DNA of 64,000 nucleotides, taken from contig CAYULF010000003.1 of assembly GCA_964445695.1 (NCBI GenBank), positions 186,001-250,000 on the forward strand, read 5' to 3'. The notes under the pieces were generated by a model that did not search any database, was not told where the DNA came from, and saw nothing but the letters and a program-made list of their open reading frames with translations. Shown here piece by piece: positions 17,684 to 26,163 of this stretch. Origin of the DNA: JAUIKM01 sp964445695 (GTDB taxonomy: Bacteria > Bacteroidota > Ignavibacteria > Kapaibacteriales > UBA7675). Made by a program: the position numbers and the translations under genes. Each line of letters opens with the position of its first letter. Position 1 is the first letter of the stretch.

Positions 17684-17706
17684 GTAAACAGAGTTTACCG
17701 GTAAAC
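17684..17706. repeat. GTAAAC/GTTTAC inverted and direct repeat
   Basis: GTAAAC, a 3-nt spacer and GTTTAC form a perfect inverted repeat at 17684-17698, followed 2 nt later by a third copy, GTAAAC. This could be an operator; no function is shown. Confidence 0.35.
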
Positions 17707-17826
17707 GAACTTCGCCGATGTCAGATAAGACGCAGAGAAAAGCGGCCAGGATTTCCTGTTTCAGCCTGTTGAACAGCCCGGCGCTGTAACATTTGAACAT
17801 CAAATCGTTTGCCGTAGTGCTCCGCA

Positions 17827-18188
17827 TTCACCTGTGAATTGTGAATTCAACACAGATCCGAATGTGAAGAACGACCGTAGTAGCCGCGCCACGTCAGGCG
17901 GGGTTGTGTCTGCCAACACGAGCCGTGTGAAGTGCGTCACGGCCGAAAGTGAAAACGGCCGCTTCACAAATTCACAGCTTCACATCGGCGCAATGTGTTC
18001 ACAAGTGGAAGTGAAAACGCGGAGTGTTTAGCCGGGAATGAACCGACGGAATTTTCACCTAAAGTGAATATATGAACGTGTGAAACAGCAAATGTCCGCT
18101 GTTGAAGTTGTGAATCTATCGACATTACAAATTCCGACACTGCTGTTTACAGTCTGTTTCACTGCGTTAAAAGCGTGAAAAAGTTCAC
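17827..18188. promoter_or_regulatory. Cluster of 18 GTGAA/TTCAC words upstream of an HTH gene
   Basis: Eighteen copies of GTGAA or its complement TTCAC start at 17827, 17834, 17841, 17864, 17927, 17949, 17963, 17971, 17979, 17998, 18011, 18054, 18064, 18080, 18110, 18158, 18175 and 18184. Fewer than one is expected by chance in 362 bp at equal base frequency. Many are preceded by T, giving TGTGAA/TTCACA like a CRP/FNR half-site. The cluster ends 185 bp before the HTH/AT-hook gene, so a multi-site binding region, perhaps for that protein, is inferred. Confidence 0.5.
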
Positions 18189-18372
18189 TTTTTACACATT
18201 TCAGGTCAAAAAACGGTACTTTTTCCAATTAATTAACTCATTAGCTATTGCATCGGCCTGTTTAATGTTGTAGATTTGAAACAGTTTTTTAGGTTAAGTC
18301 CAATTTCGCAGCAGCAATTCTCTTTAATACAACAGTATCTCTTTTCTTTAACGATTGAATTGGTAGTCAACT

Positions 18373-19056
18373 ATGGATTCGAACACAGTAGCTGATCGTT
18401 TGCGTGAATTCGGTCAGGAGAAGTACGGCAACATGACGCAATTTGCCGGCGCACTCGGAATGTCCCCCCAGGCGCTGTCGCCGTACCTTAACGGACGTCG
18501 CAACCCCGGCAAACGCATGCTTGCCAAACTTGAACAACTCGGTGCGAATCCGGGCTATATCTCCGGTGAAGGCGAAGGCGGCAGCGCTCCTGCAGCTTCC
18601 GCAGCTCCGGCAGCAGCAGCTCCGGCTAAAAAGCGCCGCGGTCGTAAACCCAAAGCCAAACCCGCCGCTGAAGCTGCGCCGAAAAAAGCAAAAGCTCCGG
18701 CCGCCAAAAAAGCTAAGGCCAAAACAAAGGCTAAAGCAAAGGCAAAACCCAAAGCAGCCGCCAAACCCGCTGCTGAAGCAGCTCCCAAAAAAGCTAAAGG
18801 TCGTCCCGGCCGCAAAAAAGGTTCAACAGCAGTTAAAGCCGCGCCGAAGAAACGCCGCGGTCGTCAGCCCAAAGCTGCCGCTGCTGCAACCAGCGCCGTT
18901 TCGGCTGCCGAAATGCAACTGCTCGACTACCTGCGCAAAATCGGCCTGGCCAGCGTAGATTCGGTAGTTAACCTGCTTGAGTCGATTAAAACCGTTTCCG
19001 ACGAAGACTACATGAAGAAATTCCGCCGCGCCAAGCCGCGTAAGATCGTCAAGTAA
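18373..19056 (+). CDS. XRE-type HTH protein with AT-hook/histone-H1-like tail
   Basis: A 227-residue protein. Residues about 5-65 are a Cro/CI-type helix-turn-helix (MTQFAGALGMSPQALSPYL, then NGRRNPGKRML). Residues about 70-185 are low-complexity Ala/Lys/Pro repeats like eukaryotic histone H1 and bacterial H1-like nucleoid proteins, with three AT-hook-like cores (RRGRKPK, KGRPGRKKG, RRGRQPK). Residues 186-227 are a short helical, basic C-terminus. The protein should bind DNA through two different modes, a specific HTH plus minor-groove hooks, and may act as a nucleoid-associated regulator. No clear Shine-Dalgarno precedes the ATG. A strong terminator follows at 19091. Confidence 0.85.
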   Translation: MDSNTVADRLREFGQEKYGNMTQFAGALGMSPQALSPYLNGRRNPGKRMLAKLEQLGANPGYISGEGEGGSAPAASAAPAAAAPAKKRRGRKPKAKPAAEAAPKKAKAPAAKKAKAKTKAKAKAKPKAAAKPAAEAAPKKAKGRPGRKKGSTAVKAAPKKRRGRQPKAAAAATSAVSAAEMQLLDYLRKIGLASVDSVVNLLESIKTVSDEDYMKKFRRAKPRKIVK

Positions 19057-19090
19057 GTCCGTTTGAACCGAAATTGCGACAGCAATTCTT

Positions 19091-19121
19091 AACGCACCGT
19101 GTGAACTTCACGCGGTGCGTT
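19091..19121 (+). terminator. Rho-independent terminator after the HTH/AT-hook gene
   Basis: AACGCACCGTGTGAA and TTCACGCGGTGCGTT pair over 15 bp with one G-U wobble and a one-base spacer in the DNA (the innermost pairs must open to form a loop). GTTATTTTA follows. It lies 35 bp after the stop codon. The stem itself contains the GTGAA/TTCAC word that is clustered upstream of the gene. Confidence 0.75.
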
Positions 19122-19236
19122 GTTATTTTAAAGCGTGGCCTTCAACACAGCACGACAAACATTCATACTATGGAACGTGTTGCCACAGCCAGCCGCCGGG
19201 CGTAGCGTGTGAACTGTCTAAGAGATTTCAACACAA

Positions 19237-19265
19237 CAACTTGTGAGTGCTGTACTCACAAGTTG
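19237..19265. repeat. Perfect 12-bp inverted repeat
   Basis: Arms CAACTTGTGAGT and ACTCACAAGTTG flank a 5-nt loop (GCTGT). No T-tract follows on either strand, so it is not a standard terminator. It could be an operator or a stable RNA hairpin. Confidence 0.5.
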
Positions 19266-19609
19266 CTGGAGGCCCAGTAAAGCAAACCTGGTGCTGTTTT
19301 GATCTTGACTTTGCGGTTAAAGCGGACATTCAACAGCTTCGCGGCGCAGCGGCCTGTTTATCCGGATCTGATCCATGTAAACAGCAGGATGCACGTTTGA
19401 ATGCGATTTACAACAATTGATAGAATGCGCCTGCCGCGTTTGCAGATCGATACCGACATCGAACGGGGGAGTGAGCGACTTACAACTGATTCTGCGACCT
19501 GCAACATGTCGAACCCAGCCCGCAGGACACCTTCACCAACCTGCACTGGTTTGCGCTACGCTGAAGGGCGGGGCTAAACAGAAAAATCACGTCTGGAAAA
19601 GGAGCAGGA

Positions 19610-21013
19610 TCAGACCGGGAATTTTAAGGTGAAGGTTGAACCTTTGCCTAGTTCACTTTCGACGCCAACGGAGCCCTTGTACATTTCCATGACGTGTTTT
19701 ACAATGGCCAGACCAAGGCCGCTGCCGCCGAGCTCACGTGAACGCGCCTTGTCGACGCGGTAAAAACGCTCAAAAATACGACCCAGGTCTTCCTTCTTGA
19801 TGCCGCGGCCGGTATCGGCAACCTTGATAATGCACTTGCCGCCTTCCAGGAATGAATGCACCGTAACGGAGCCTTTTTCCGTGTATTTAACGGCGTTGTC
19901 CATCAAGTTAATAATGGCTTTGTCGAGGTGGTAGGTATCGACGAGCAGCCTGAAATCCACGGGCAGTTTGTTGTCGTAGTTAAGCACCAGGCCTTTGTCG
20001 CGCGCCTTGCGGTTGAAGTCTTCCAGCAAGTTGCGAATGTAGTCTTCCAGGCGAATGTAGCGCTCGTCGCGGCTCTGCTGGTAGGATTCCAGCCGCGAAA
20101 GGTCGAGCATGTCGTTGACGATAATTTCCAGACGTTCAACATTGGAGAGCGCGCGTTCCAGGAATCTGCGATTAACCTGTTTGTTCTCGAGCGCGCCGTC
20201 CAGCAGCGTTTCAACATATCCCTTGATGGCGCTTACCGGCGTTTTTAACTCGTGTGAAGCGTTGGCGATAAAGTCGCGGCGCACTTCCTGCACGCGTTCG
20301 TACTGTTCGATGTTTGAACGCAGTTTTTCGCCCATCGATTTGATCGAACGCCCCAGTTCGCCAATCTCGTTGCGCTGATTGATGTCCGGCGTCGTCGAGT
20401 AGTTGCCGTCGGCAATCCGTTTGGTCATGCCTATAAGATGTGAAATCGGCCGCGTTAAGTAGCGCGAGAGGTTAAGAATGGAAAGCAGGGCAATGAGTGA
20501 GGAGACGGTGGCGGCGATAACCAGAATGAAGCGGATCTTGAGCACGTTGTCGTCGATAAAATCGAGATCGTGAGCGATCCGGATGATATATCCGCTGGGA
20601 GCGTCGTAGGCGGTGTAAAGCAGGTTCTGCTGCAGTGTCTGACTGTATCGACGCGAGTTGCCGAAGTGATCCGGGCTGTTGAGCGCCTGCACAACTTCGT
20701 CGCGTTCGATGTGATTTTCCAGCGGTGTTTCATTAACATCTACGCGCGTATCGAGAATCACATTCCCGATGCTGTCGATAAGCGTAACACGGGCCCCGAC
20801 GTATCCGGCCAGTCGATCGACAACGGCGTAGGAATTGCCGTTGTACTGCAGCAGCGACTCATCAATGAGTTGACACTGCGTTTTCATGTTTTCGACCAAC
20901 TGGTCCTGCATGTTTTGCTGCAGCAGATTTTCCGCTGTCAGCAGCAGAACCAGTGAACAGACCAGATAGAGACCAATGAAGATTATCGAAAGCTGGGAAT
21001 GAACTTTGCGCAT
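19610..21013 (-). CDS. PhoR-like sensor histidine kinase
   Basis: A 467-residue membrane kinase. TM1 spans about residues 7-28 and TM2 about 161-183, with a periplasmic sensor domain between. A HAMP linker covers about 184-237, followed by HisKA with phospho-acceptor His254 in NASHELKTP, then HATPase_c with N-box INLMDNAVKYT, G1 VADTGRGI, F-box RIFERFYRVD and G2 GGSGLGLAIVKH. The start abuts the stop of the response regulator gene, so the pair is co-transcribed in the order regulator then kinase. By architecture it is PhoR/VicK-like; the signal is unknown, and no pst genes are nearby to support phosphate sensing. Confidence 0.92.
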   Translation of the reverse strand: MRKVHSQLSIIFIGLYLVCSLVLLLTAENLLQQNMQDQLVENMKTQCQLIDESLLQYNGNSYAVVDRLAGYVGARVTLIDSIGNVILDTRVDVNETPLENHIERDEVVQALNSPDHFGNSRRYSQTLQQNLLYTAYDAPSGYIIRIAHDLDFIDDNVLKIRFILVIAATVSSLIALLSILNLSRYLTRPISHLIGMTKRIADGNYSTTPDINQRNEIGELGRSIKSMGEKLRSNIEQYERVQEVRRDFIANASHELKTPVSAIKGYVETLLDGALENKQVNRRFLERALSNVERLEIIVNDMLDLSRLESYQQSRDERYIRLEDYIRNLLEDFNRKARDKGLVLNYDNKLPVDFRLLVDTYHLDKAIINLMDNAVKYTEKGSVTVHSFLEGGKCIIKVADTGRGIKKEDLGRIFERFYRVDKARSRELGGSGLGLAIVKHVMEMYKGSVGVESELGKGSTFTLKFPV

Positions 21014-21721
21014 TTAGTCGATCAACTGAACAAATTTGTAGCCGACGCCCTGCACGGTTTGAATGTGCCGGGCATAGTTGTTGAGTTTCTTGCGAATCTT
21101 CGTGACGTGCACGTCGACCGTCCGTTCAATCTGGTAAGCGTCTTCACCCCAGACATTATACAGGAGATCTTTGCGGGAGAAGACAATACCCGGACGTTTC
21201 ATCAGAAAATACAACAAATCGAACTCTTTGGGCAGAAGTTTGATCTCGACTTCGGCGACTTTGACGGTATAACTCAGACGATCGATCTCAACTTCGCCGA
21301 TTTTGATGATTTCCTTGTCGGCGCCGCGGAACTTGTTAAGGCGCTCTTTCTGGCGGAAAATGGCGCGCACTTTGGCGGTGATAACGCGCGGGCTGAAAGG
21401 TTTGGTCAGGTAGTCGTCCGCACCCAGCTCAAGGCCGAGCACTTCGTCCACTTCTTCGGATTTAGCCGTCAGGAATACGACGGAAGCGTTCTTCAGCTTG
21501 GCATTCTGGCGCAGTGCCTTGCACACTTCATAGCCGTCGAAGCCGGGCATCATGATGTCGAGCAGGATTACTTCGGGCATCACGCGGTCCGCTATCGTCA
21601 ATGCGTCCTTGCCGTTGTCCGCGGTGTACACCTTGTATCCTTCGTTGCCGAGGTTGTACGAAAGGATCTCGAGAATATCGCGTTCGTCGTCGACGCAAAG
21701 AATGATTTTGTCTTTTTTCAC
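21014..21721 (-). CDS. OmpR/PhoB-family response regulator
   Basis: A 235-residue regulator. The receiver has acidic DDE near residue 11, phospho-acceptor Asp55 in LLDIMMP, the conserved Thr in FLTAKS and Lys in LTKPF. The C-terminal winged helix (residues about 135-235) has the PhoB-type LLPKEFDLLYFL and RTVDVHVTKIRKKL recognition helix and the ending VQGVGYKF. The start is chosen as GTG at 21721 (VKKDKIIL) because AGGAG lies about 9 bp upstream; the upstream ATG at 21751 lacks a Shine-Dalgarno. It works with the kinase encoded directly downstream. Confidence 0.92.
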   Translation of the reverse strand: MKKDKIILCVDDERDILEILSYNLGNEGYKVYTADNGKDALTIADRVMPEVILLDIMMPGFDGYEVCKALRQNAKLKNASVVFLTAKSEEVDEVLGLELGADDYLTKPFSPRVITAKVRAIFRQKERLNKFRGADKEIIKIGEVEIDRLSYTVKVAEVEIKLLPKEFDLLYFLMKRPGIVFSRKDLLYNVWGEDAYQIERTVDVHVTKIRKKLNNYARHIQTVQGVGYKFVQLID

Positions 21722-22398
21722 GACTGCTGCACTCCTGCTGAATAAAAGCATGAATTGAGACGTTCGTGCGCGTTTTGCCGTGCATGAACTGAAATTGTTG
21801 ATCGCCGATACGCGGATTTCCGGTTTAAACAGACCCGTCTGTCGGCCTGTCTGCTCGCTGAAATCCGTCGCTTTTGCTGTGTGTTGGAAGAGTCTGTGGT
21901 GGTGGAGAATCTGGAGTAAGTAAGATGAGTGTTTAAGGACCGTGCGCTGCTCTGAGGTCGCGGCACAGTCGGCGGGCGTGTTGTCGCCGTCGGATTCGCC
22001 GCGTTGTTCCCATTCTCAATAGAATCGGCCTGCAGCTTCCGCACTTGCCGAAGGGATGGCGCGGGTCGCTTTGACTTTTGTCGATCGGACAGGTCCAATC
22101 CAAAGCAGGCTGACGTCATAGATTCCTTACCGCCGGACAATCATTGTCGTTCTGCTGCAAAAATATGTTCTTCATGTGAACCTCATGTTTATCACATATT
22201 AATAAGGTGTAAAATGGCCGGAACGCAAAACGGCGGCGCAAATTGTTGCGTCGCCGTTGCAAGGTTGTTTCGATGTGGTTCGAGGCAGATAGTTGTGTGT
22301 TGATCACCGCGAACGGCAGTAGAACGACTGCTCCGACCTCAAATTTGTCGAGGCCGGGTCTACGTTCAAGTGTATTTCGCAGGTCGATCCACGATTCC
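21722..22398. other. 677-bp intergenic region without a recognisable gene
   Basis: It lies between the response regulator gene and the 3' end of the MscS gene, both on the minus strand, so it should contain the promoter of the two-component pair. An AT-rich stretch is seen at 22150-22215. The small ORFs here are short and overlap one another. Confidence 0.45.
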
Positions 22399-23325
22399 TC
22401 AATTGTGATTGAGTCCATTGTTTTCGCGCACCGCCGTCTGCAGCTGCTGAATTCCGAGTTTTTTACCGGCGGAAGCGTTAAACTCCAGAGTTTTGATCGG
22501 ATAGGGAATCGTGATGTCATGCGTGCGAAAGGCAGTGTTTATGCGCATGATTGCTTCCGACTTGGCTTCCATCCACAAACTGATGTTGTCATCTTTTAAC
22601 CAGAAACGCGCGACGAGTTCGATCGCACTGTCGCCGTAGTCGAGAAAGAGCACTTCGATTTCGCGTTCGCTGTCGCGTATTTCGATATTCTGCAAGGACT
22701 CATTGAGCACGCGTTGCACTTTTTCCAGGTCTTCGCCGAATGCGACGGCCAGTCCGATGTCGATGCGGCGTTGTTTGCTGGAATCGAAATTGATGACCAC
22801 GTCGTTGTACAGCAGTTTGTTTGGGATGATGACATCGTGGCCGTGGTAGGAGCGAATTGTCGTTGTACGCATATGTGTGCCGCGCACCCAGCCTTCAAAT
22901 TCGCCGATGCGCACGAGATCGCCCGGCAAAATCGGTTCGCGCACGGCAATTCCGATTCCGGCAATGACATTGACAATTGTCTCCTGAAACGCAAGACTGA
23001 CAGCCAGACCGAGTATCCCGGCACCAGCCAGCAGTGAAGTCACCGTTTTATCCAACTCCAGGATGCCGAGCGCGGCGAACAGTCCCAGGACCATAACCGA
23101 AAAGAAGGTCAGCGTTTCCAGCAGTTTGCGCAGACTGGAATTCAGCTTGTTTAATCGGTCCAGCAAACCGTGCAGGCCCGTGCGCGAGAGGCGCGCCAGA
23201 AAATAAAAACAAACCAGCGTAATGATGGCAAATACAATTCGAGGAAAAAAGTCGGATATGTCCCCGATTAACTCAAGGCCTGAACTGAAAGATTGATGTA
23301 CAACGTTTGACAAGTCGTTCAGCAT
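22399..23325 (-). CDS. Small-conductance mechanosensitive channel (MscS family)
   Basis: A 308-residue channel of standard MscS length. There are three membrane segments: about 25-48, 68-90, and the pore helix 90-125 with a Gly/Ala-rich pattern (SLLAGAGILGLAVSLAFQ). The cytoplasmic beta domain starts at PILPGDLVRIGEFEGWV and includes RTTTIRSYHGHDVIIPN, a family hallmark. The C-terminal alpha/beta domain and an added polar tail (FNASAGKKLGIQQL) follow. It opens under membrane tension to release solutes during hypo-osmotic shock. It is transcribed alone. Confidence 0.93.
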   Translation of the reverse strand: MLNDLSNVVHQSFSSGLELIGDISDFFPRIVFAIITLVCFYFLARLSRTGLHGLLDRLNKLNSSLRKLLETLTFFSVMVLGLFAALGILELDKTVTSLLAGAGILGLAVSLAFQETIVNVIAGIGIAVREPILPGDLVRIGEFEGWVRGTHMRTTTIRSYHGHDVIIPNKLLYNDVVINFDSSKQRRIDIGLAVAFGEDLEKVQRVLNESLQNIEIRDSEREIEVLFLDYGDSAIELVARFWLKDDNISLWMEAKSEAIMRINTAFRTHDITIPYPIKTLEFNASAGKKLGIQQLQTAVRENNGLNHN

Positions 23326-23691
23326 GAAACTCCCCGACTGAAAAGGCAGATGGATGAAAACAGATGTTGCGCCGGAACGGCGACTGTGCGAGGACCTGCG
23401 GTCGGCGGGACAAAACAGATCGAAGTGGGGCAGACGGACTGCGCTGCGCGGCGGGCGCCGCTTGCAGCCTTGGCGGCATTAAGTGGAAATCCAAACGGAA
23501 TATGTTCGAGATTCGAACGCCTGATAAAACTCCCCCGACTCTTGAAAAATACAAACAGGAAGATAAACGTTGCAGGTCCCGTTAATATTGTAAATCAATC
23601 ATATTTGGCGTAACTTCGGTCGCTTGAACCAGACAATGAACTTGTTTAAGTCTTGCGTGTTTACACGCCGCATCAATAGCGGGATCGGGAT
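23326..23691. other. 366-bp divergent intergenic region
   Basis: It separates the MscS gene (minus) from the YcaQ-like gene (plus) and should hold both promoters. The short ORFs at 23273-23613 overlap on both strands and are not convincing. No repeat or hairpin stands out. Confidence 0.4.
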
Positions 23692-24891
23692 ATGGCAGAG
23701 CTGACGCCGGCGCAGGCGCGTTTGATATTTCTGGACTCGCAGGCACTGCGACTTAAACATCGCCGCTGGAAAGGGCAAGCCGGCCTGGTGGATTGTGTTA
23801 AACATCTGGGATACGTTCAGATCGACACTATCAGCGCCGTGCAGCGCGCACACCACCACGTTTTCTGGACGCGCGTCGGCGGATACAATCTCGAGATGAT
23901 CAACAGGGCGCAGGCAGATAAAAGGCACATCTTTGAATACTGGAGCCATGCCGCGTCTTTTCTGCCCATGGATGATTTCCGCTACTCGCTGCCGCGTAAA
24001 CGACATCTGCGCGACAAGTGGCGTGCGGGCTGGTCCCAGGATCACATGAAGGTGCAACGTTTTGTGCTTGACAGAATCAGAGCTGAAGGCGAACTCTCCG
24101 CGCGTGAATTCGAAGCGCCGCCCGACTGGAAGTCGGGCAACTGGTTTGACTGGAAACCGGCCAAATCGGCGCTTGAAAATCTGTTTCACACCGGCGATTT
24201 GATGATCAGCAAACGCGTCGGTTTCCAGAAGTATTTTGACCTGCCGGAGCGCGTCGTACCGTCGCGGATTCAAATCGAGTTTCCGACGGAACAAGAGCAG
24301 ATCAGACATCTGATTCTGACAACGCTGCGCGCTCACGGCCTCGCTTCCGCGTCGGAAATGTCGTATCTGCGCAAGATGGCGCGTGCAACTTTGAATAATG
24401 TTCTGCGCGAACTGCAGGAGAGCGGTGATATTTCCGCCGTGCGAATCCACGGAATCGAGGACGAGTACTATGCGCTGCCGTCCACGCTTTCCAATCTGCC
24501 CGCGCGTCCTGGGCATGCACGTCTACGCATTCTCTCGCCTTTCGACAATCTGGTGATCCAGCGCAAAAAACTACAGCGTCTGTTCAATTTTGATTACACG
24601 ATCGAATGTTACGTTCCGGCGCCGAAACGACAGTTCGGCTACTTTTGTTTGCCGCTGTTATACAAGTCGAACATCATTGGGCGGCTTGACGCCAAAGCGG
24701 TGCGGGCCGAACGCGTTCTGATTGTGAAGTCGCTGTGGCTGGAACACCCGGAGCGCGCGGACGGACATCTGGCTGCGAGCCTGGCCGAGGAGTTGAGAGA
24801 CTTTGCGGATTTTAACGGGTGCGACGACATCAAACTTGAAGACTGCAATGTTGCGAAGTTGAAGCAGGCGCTCAGTCGTAGTCTGAAGTAA
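23692..24891 (+). CDS. YcaQ/AlkZ-like winged-helix DNA glycosylase
   Basis: A 399-residue protein of the HTH_42 family, which includes E. coli YcaQ and Streptomyces AlkZ, enzymes that unhook DNA interstrand crosslinks and bulky alkyl adducts. The family's catalytic Q-x-D/Q motif is present as Gln43-Ile44-Asp45 in GYVQIDTISAV. Further family landmarks are HHHVFWTRV, FEYWSHAASFLP, and the C-terminal LSPFDNLVIQRKKLQRLFNFDYTIECYVP block. Three winged-helix units would form the concave DNA-binding surface. The gene stands alone on the plus strand. Confidence 0.88.
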   Translation: MAELTPAQARLIFLDSQALRLKHRRWKGQAGLVDCVKHLGYVQIDTISAVQRAHHHVFWTRVGGYNLEMINRAQADKRHIFEYWSHAASFLPMDDFRYSLPRKRHLRDKWRAGWSQDHMKVQRFVLDRIRAEGELSAREFEAPPDWKSGNWFDWKPAKSALENLFHTGDLMISKRVGFQKYFDLPERVVPSRIQIEFPTEQEQIRHLILTTLRAHGLASASEMSYLRKMARATLNNVLRELQESGDISAVRIHGIEDEYYALPSTLSNLPARPGHARLRILSPFDNLVIQRKKLQRLFNFDYTIECYVPAPKRQFGYFCLPLLYKSNIIGRLDAKAVRAERVLIVKSLWLEHPERADGHLAASLAEELRDFADFNGCDDIKLEDCNVAKLKQALSRSLK

Positions 24892-25150
24892 CTCCAATCC
24901 AGTCAATCAATGGTTCAACGCTGGTTTAAAACAGCAAATCCAGCCGTCTTGCGACGGCCGGACCTGATGTCACTGTGTGTCGTGATTGCCCTGATTGTTT
25001 CCCTGTCTACCGAATCTGCGTCTTAAACCAATCCACTGCTGTCAATCCATTCAACTTATACTCTGTCCTGCGCGGGCAACCGCGGTTCACGGAGTCGTGA
25101 ACAAATTCGTTCGTTGCATTCAATTGAAACACGCCGAACTATTTGCGTCA

Positions 25151-25561
25151 TTATTCGCCGGCAATTTCAATCGTCCGCGGTTTGGCCTGGTCCGTCTTCG
25201 GCGCGGTAATGTGCAGGCTGCCGTGTTTGAACCTGGCTTTGATGCCGGTCGCGTCCACCGTGCGCGGCAGTCGGAAACTGCGTTCAAAATCGCCGAAGAT
25301 GCGCTCGTGCCGCACAAAGCGCGGTTTGTTTTCACCGTCTTTGTTGCGTTCGCGGCGTGCCTTCACCGTTAAAACCCCTTCGACCATTTTAATCGAGATG
25401 TCGGCCGGTGCAATACCCGGCATGTCCATGATCAGTGTGACGCCGTTGTCGTTTTCAACAATGTCGGTCGCGGGGCCGTAGGTGCGCGTTGCGGCAGCCG
25501 TCTGGTTTTGCGGGCGCGTTGCGTAACGGCGGACCTGGGTCGGAGTGCAATTTGCATTCAT
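25151..25561 (-). CDS. Hsp20/alpha-crystallin small heat shock protein
   Basis: A 136-residue holdase chaperone. The frame extends to 25672, but the ATG at 25561 (MNANCTPTQV) has AGGA about 9 bp upstream. The alpha-crystallin domain covers about residues 35-130: TDIVENDNGVTLIMDMPGI at its start, then KMVEGVLTVKARRE, FERSFRLP and the C-terminal FKHGSLHITAPK. A short tail TIEIAGE replaces the usual I-x-I motif. It lies 140 bp downstream of a second Hsp20 gene on the same strand; the two probably share the heat-inducible promoter region upstream of 26163. Confidence 0.93.
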   Translation of the reverse strand: MNANCTPTQVRRYATRPQNQTAAATRTYGPATDIVENDNGVTLIMDMPGIAPADISIKMVEGVLTVKARRERNKDGENKPRFVRHERIFGDFERSFRLPRTVDATGIKARFKHGSLHITAPKTDQAKPRTIEIAGE

Positions 25562-25641
25562 GTTATGTATTCCTGTTAAGATGTTGTTCAATGTTTCTGT
25601 TGAGCGGCGTGGGTGCGCCCTGTTGAATTGTCGCGGTAGAA

Positions 25642-25661
25642 CCCCTCGCCGTAGCGAGGGG
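25642..25661 (-). repeat. Strong hairpin between the two Hsp20 genes
   Basis: CCCCTCGC and GCGAGGGG pair perfectly with a 4-nt loop, 80 bp upstream of the second Hsp20 start and 40 bp after the first one's stop. No T-tract follows on the minus strand, so it is more likely an mRNA processing or attenuation structure than a terminator. Confidence 0.45.
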
Positions 25662-25701
25662 CATATCCGCATCTATGTTAAACCGGTCCAAATGCCGGCG
25701 A

Positions 25702-26163
25702 TTATGCTTCGGAAACGTTGATTGCGATTTCACGTGCGGCCGTGGCAGTCGGCTTCGGAATGTTAACCGTCAGAACGCCGTGTTTAAAGTCGGCTTTGAT
25801 GTCTTCCGGGTTGGCGCCCTCTGGCAGAGCAAAGGTACGCAGGAACTTGCCGTAGCTGCGTTCACAGCGATGCACGCGATCGCTGTTGTTTTCCGACTGT
25901 GAATTGCGCTCACCGCTGATCGTCAGCTTGCCGCCGTCGACTGCGAGTTTTACGTTGGACGGCTCGACGCCGGGGATGTCCGCGTGGATCTCATAGGCAT
26001 TTTCCTGTTCGACGACGTCGATGCGTGGCCACCAGGCGGCAGCGGCAGCGGAAGCCGTATTGCGATCGGAAAAGATCGGTTTGCCGAACACGGAGCTTAC
26101 CAGATCGTTCACGCTGTTCTCAAAATTGCGCCAGTCGTTTGCAGGTAAAAGAGGAGTCAACAT
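25702..26163 (-). CDS. Hsp20/alpha-crystallin small heat shock protein
   Basis: A 153-residue protein. The N-terminal region (NDWRNFENSVNDLVSSVFG) is the short helical segment typical of bacterial class A small HSPs. The alpha-crystallin domain runs from about residue 46 (RIDVVEQENAYEIHADIPGV) through KLTISGER, CERSYGKFLRTFALP and FKHGVLTVNIPK. It binds unfolding proteins during heat or oxidative stress. It is the first gene of a two-Hsp20 unit. Two perfect inverted repeats lie 142-175 bp upstream and may be its operators. Confidence 0.94.
   Translation of the reverse strand: MLTPLLPANDWRNFENSVNDLVSSVFGKPIFSDRNTASAAAAAWWPRIDVVEQENAYEIHADIPGVEPSNVKLAVDGGKLTISGERNSQSENNSDRVHRCERSYGKFLRTFALPEGANPEDIKADFKHGVLTVNIPKPTATAAREIAINVSEA

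Larger units (their letters stand above)
17095..18372. other. 1.28-kb non-coding region
   Basis: No ORF here has coding character; short ORFs overlap on both strands and lack ribosome binding sites. The right part (17827-18188) is dense in GTGAA/TTCAC words (separate entry), and 17684-17706 has three GTAAAC/GTTTAC words. The last 150 bp before 18373 are AT-rich and probably hold the promoter of the HTH/AT-hook gene. Confidence 0.6.
19057..19609. other. 553-bp intergenic region
   Basis: It contains the terminator of the upstream gene and a perfect long inverted repeat (both listed separately). I see no gene in the remaining sequence; the small ORFs at 19358-19632 run antisense to each other and have no ribosome binding site. 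Confidence 0.5.
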
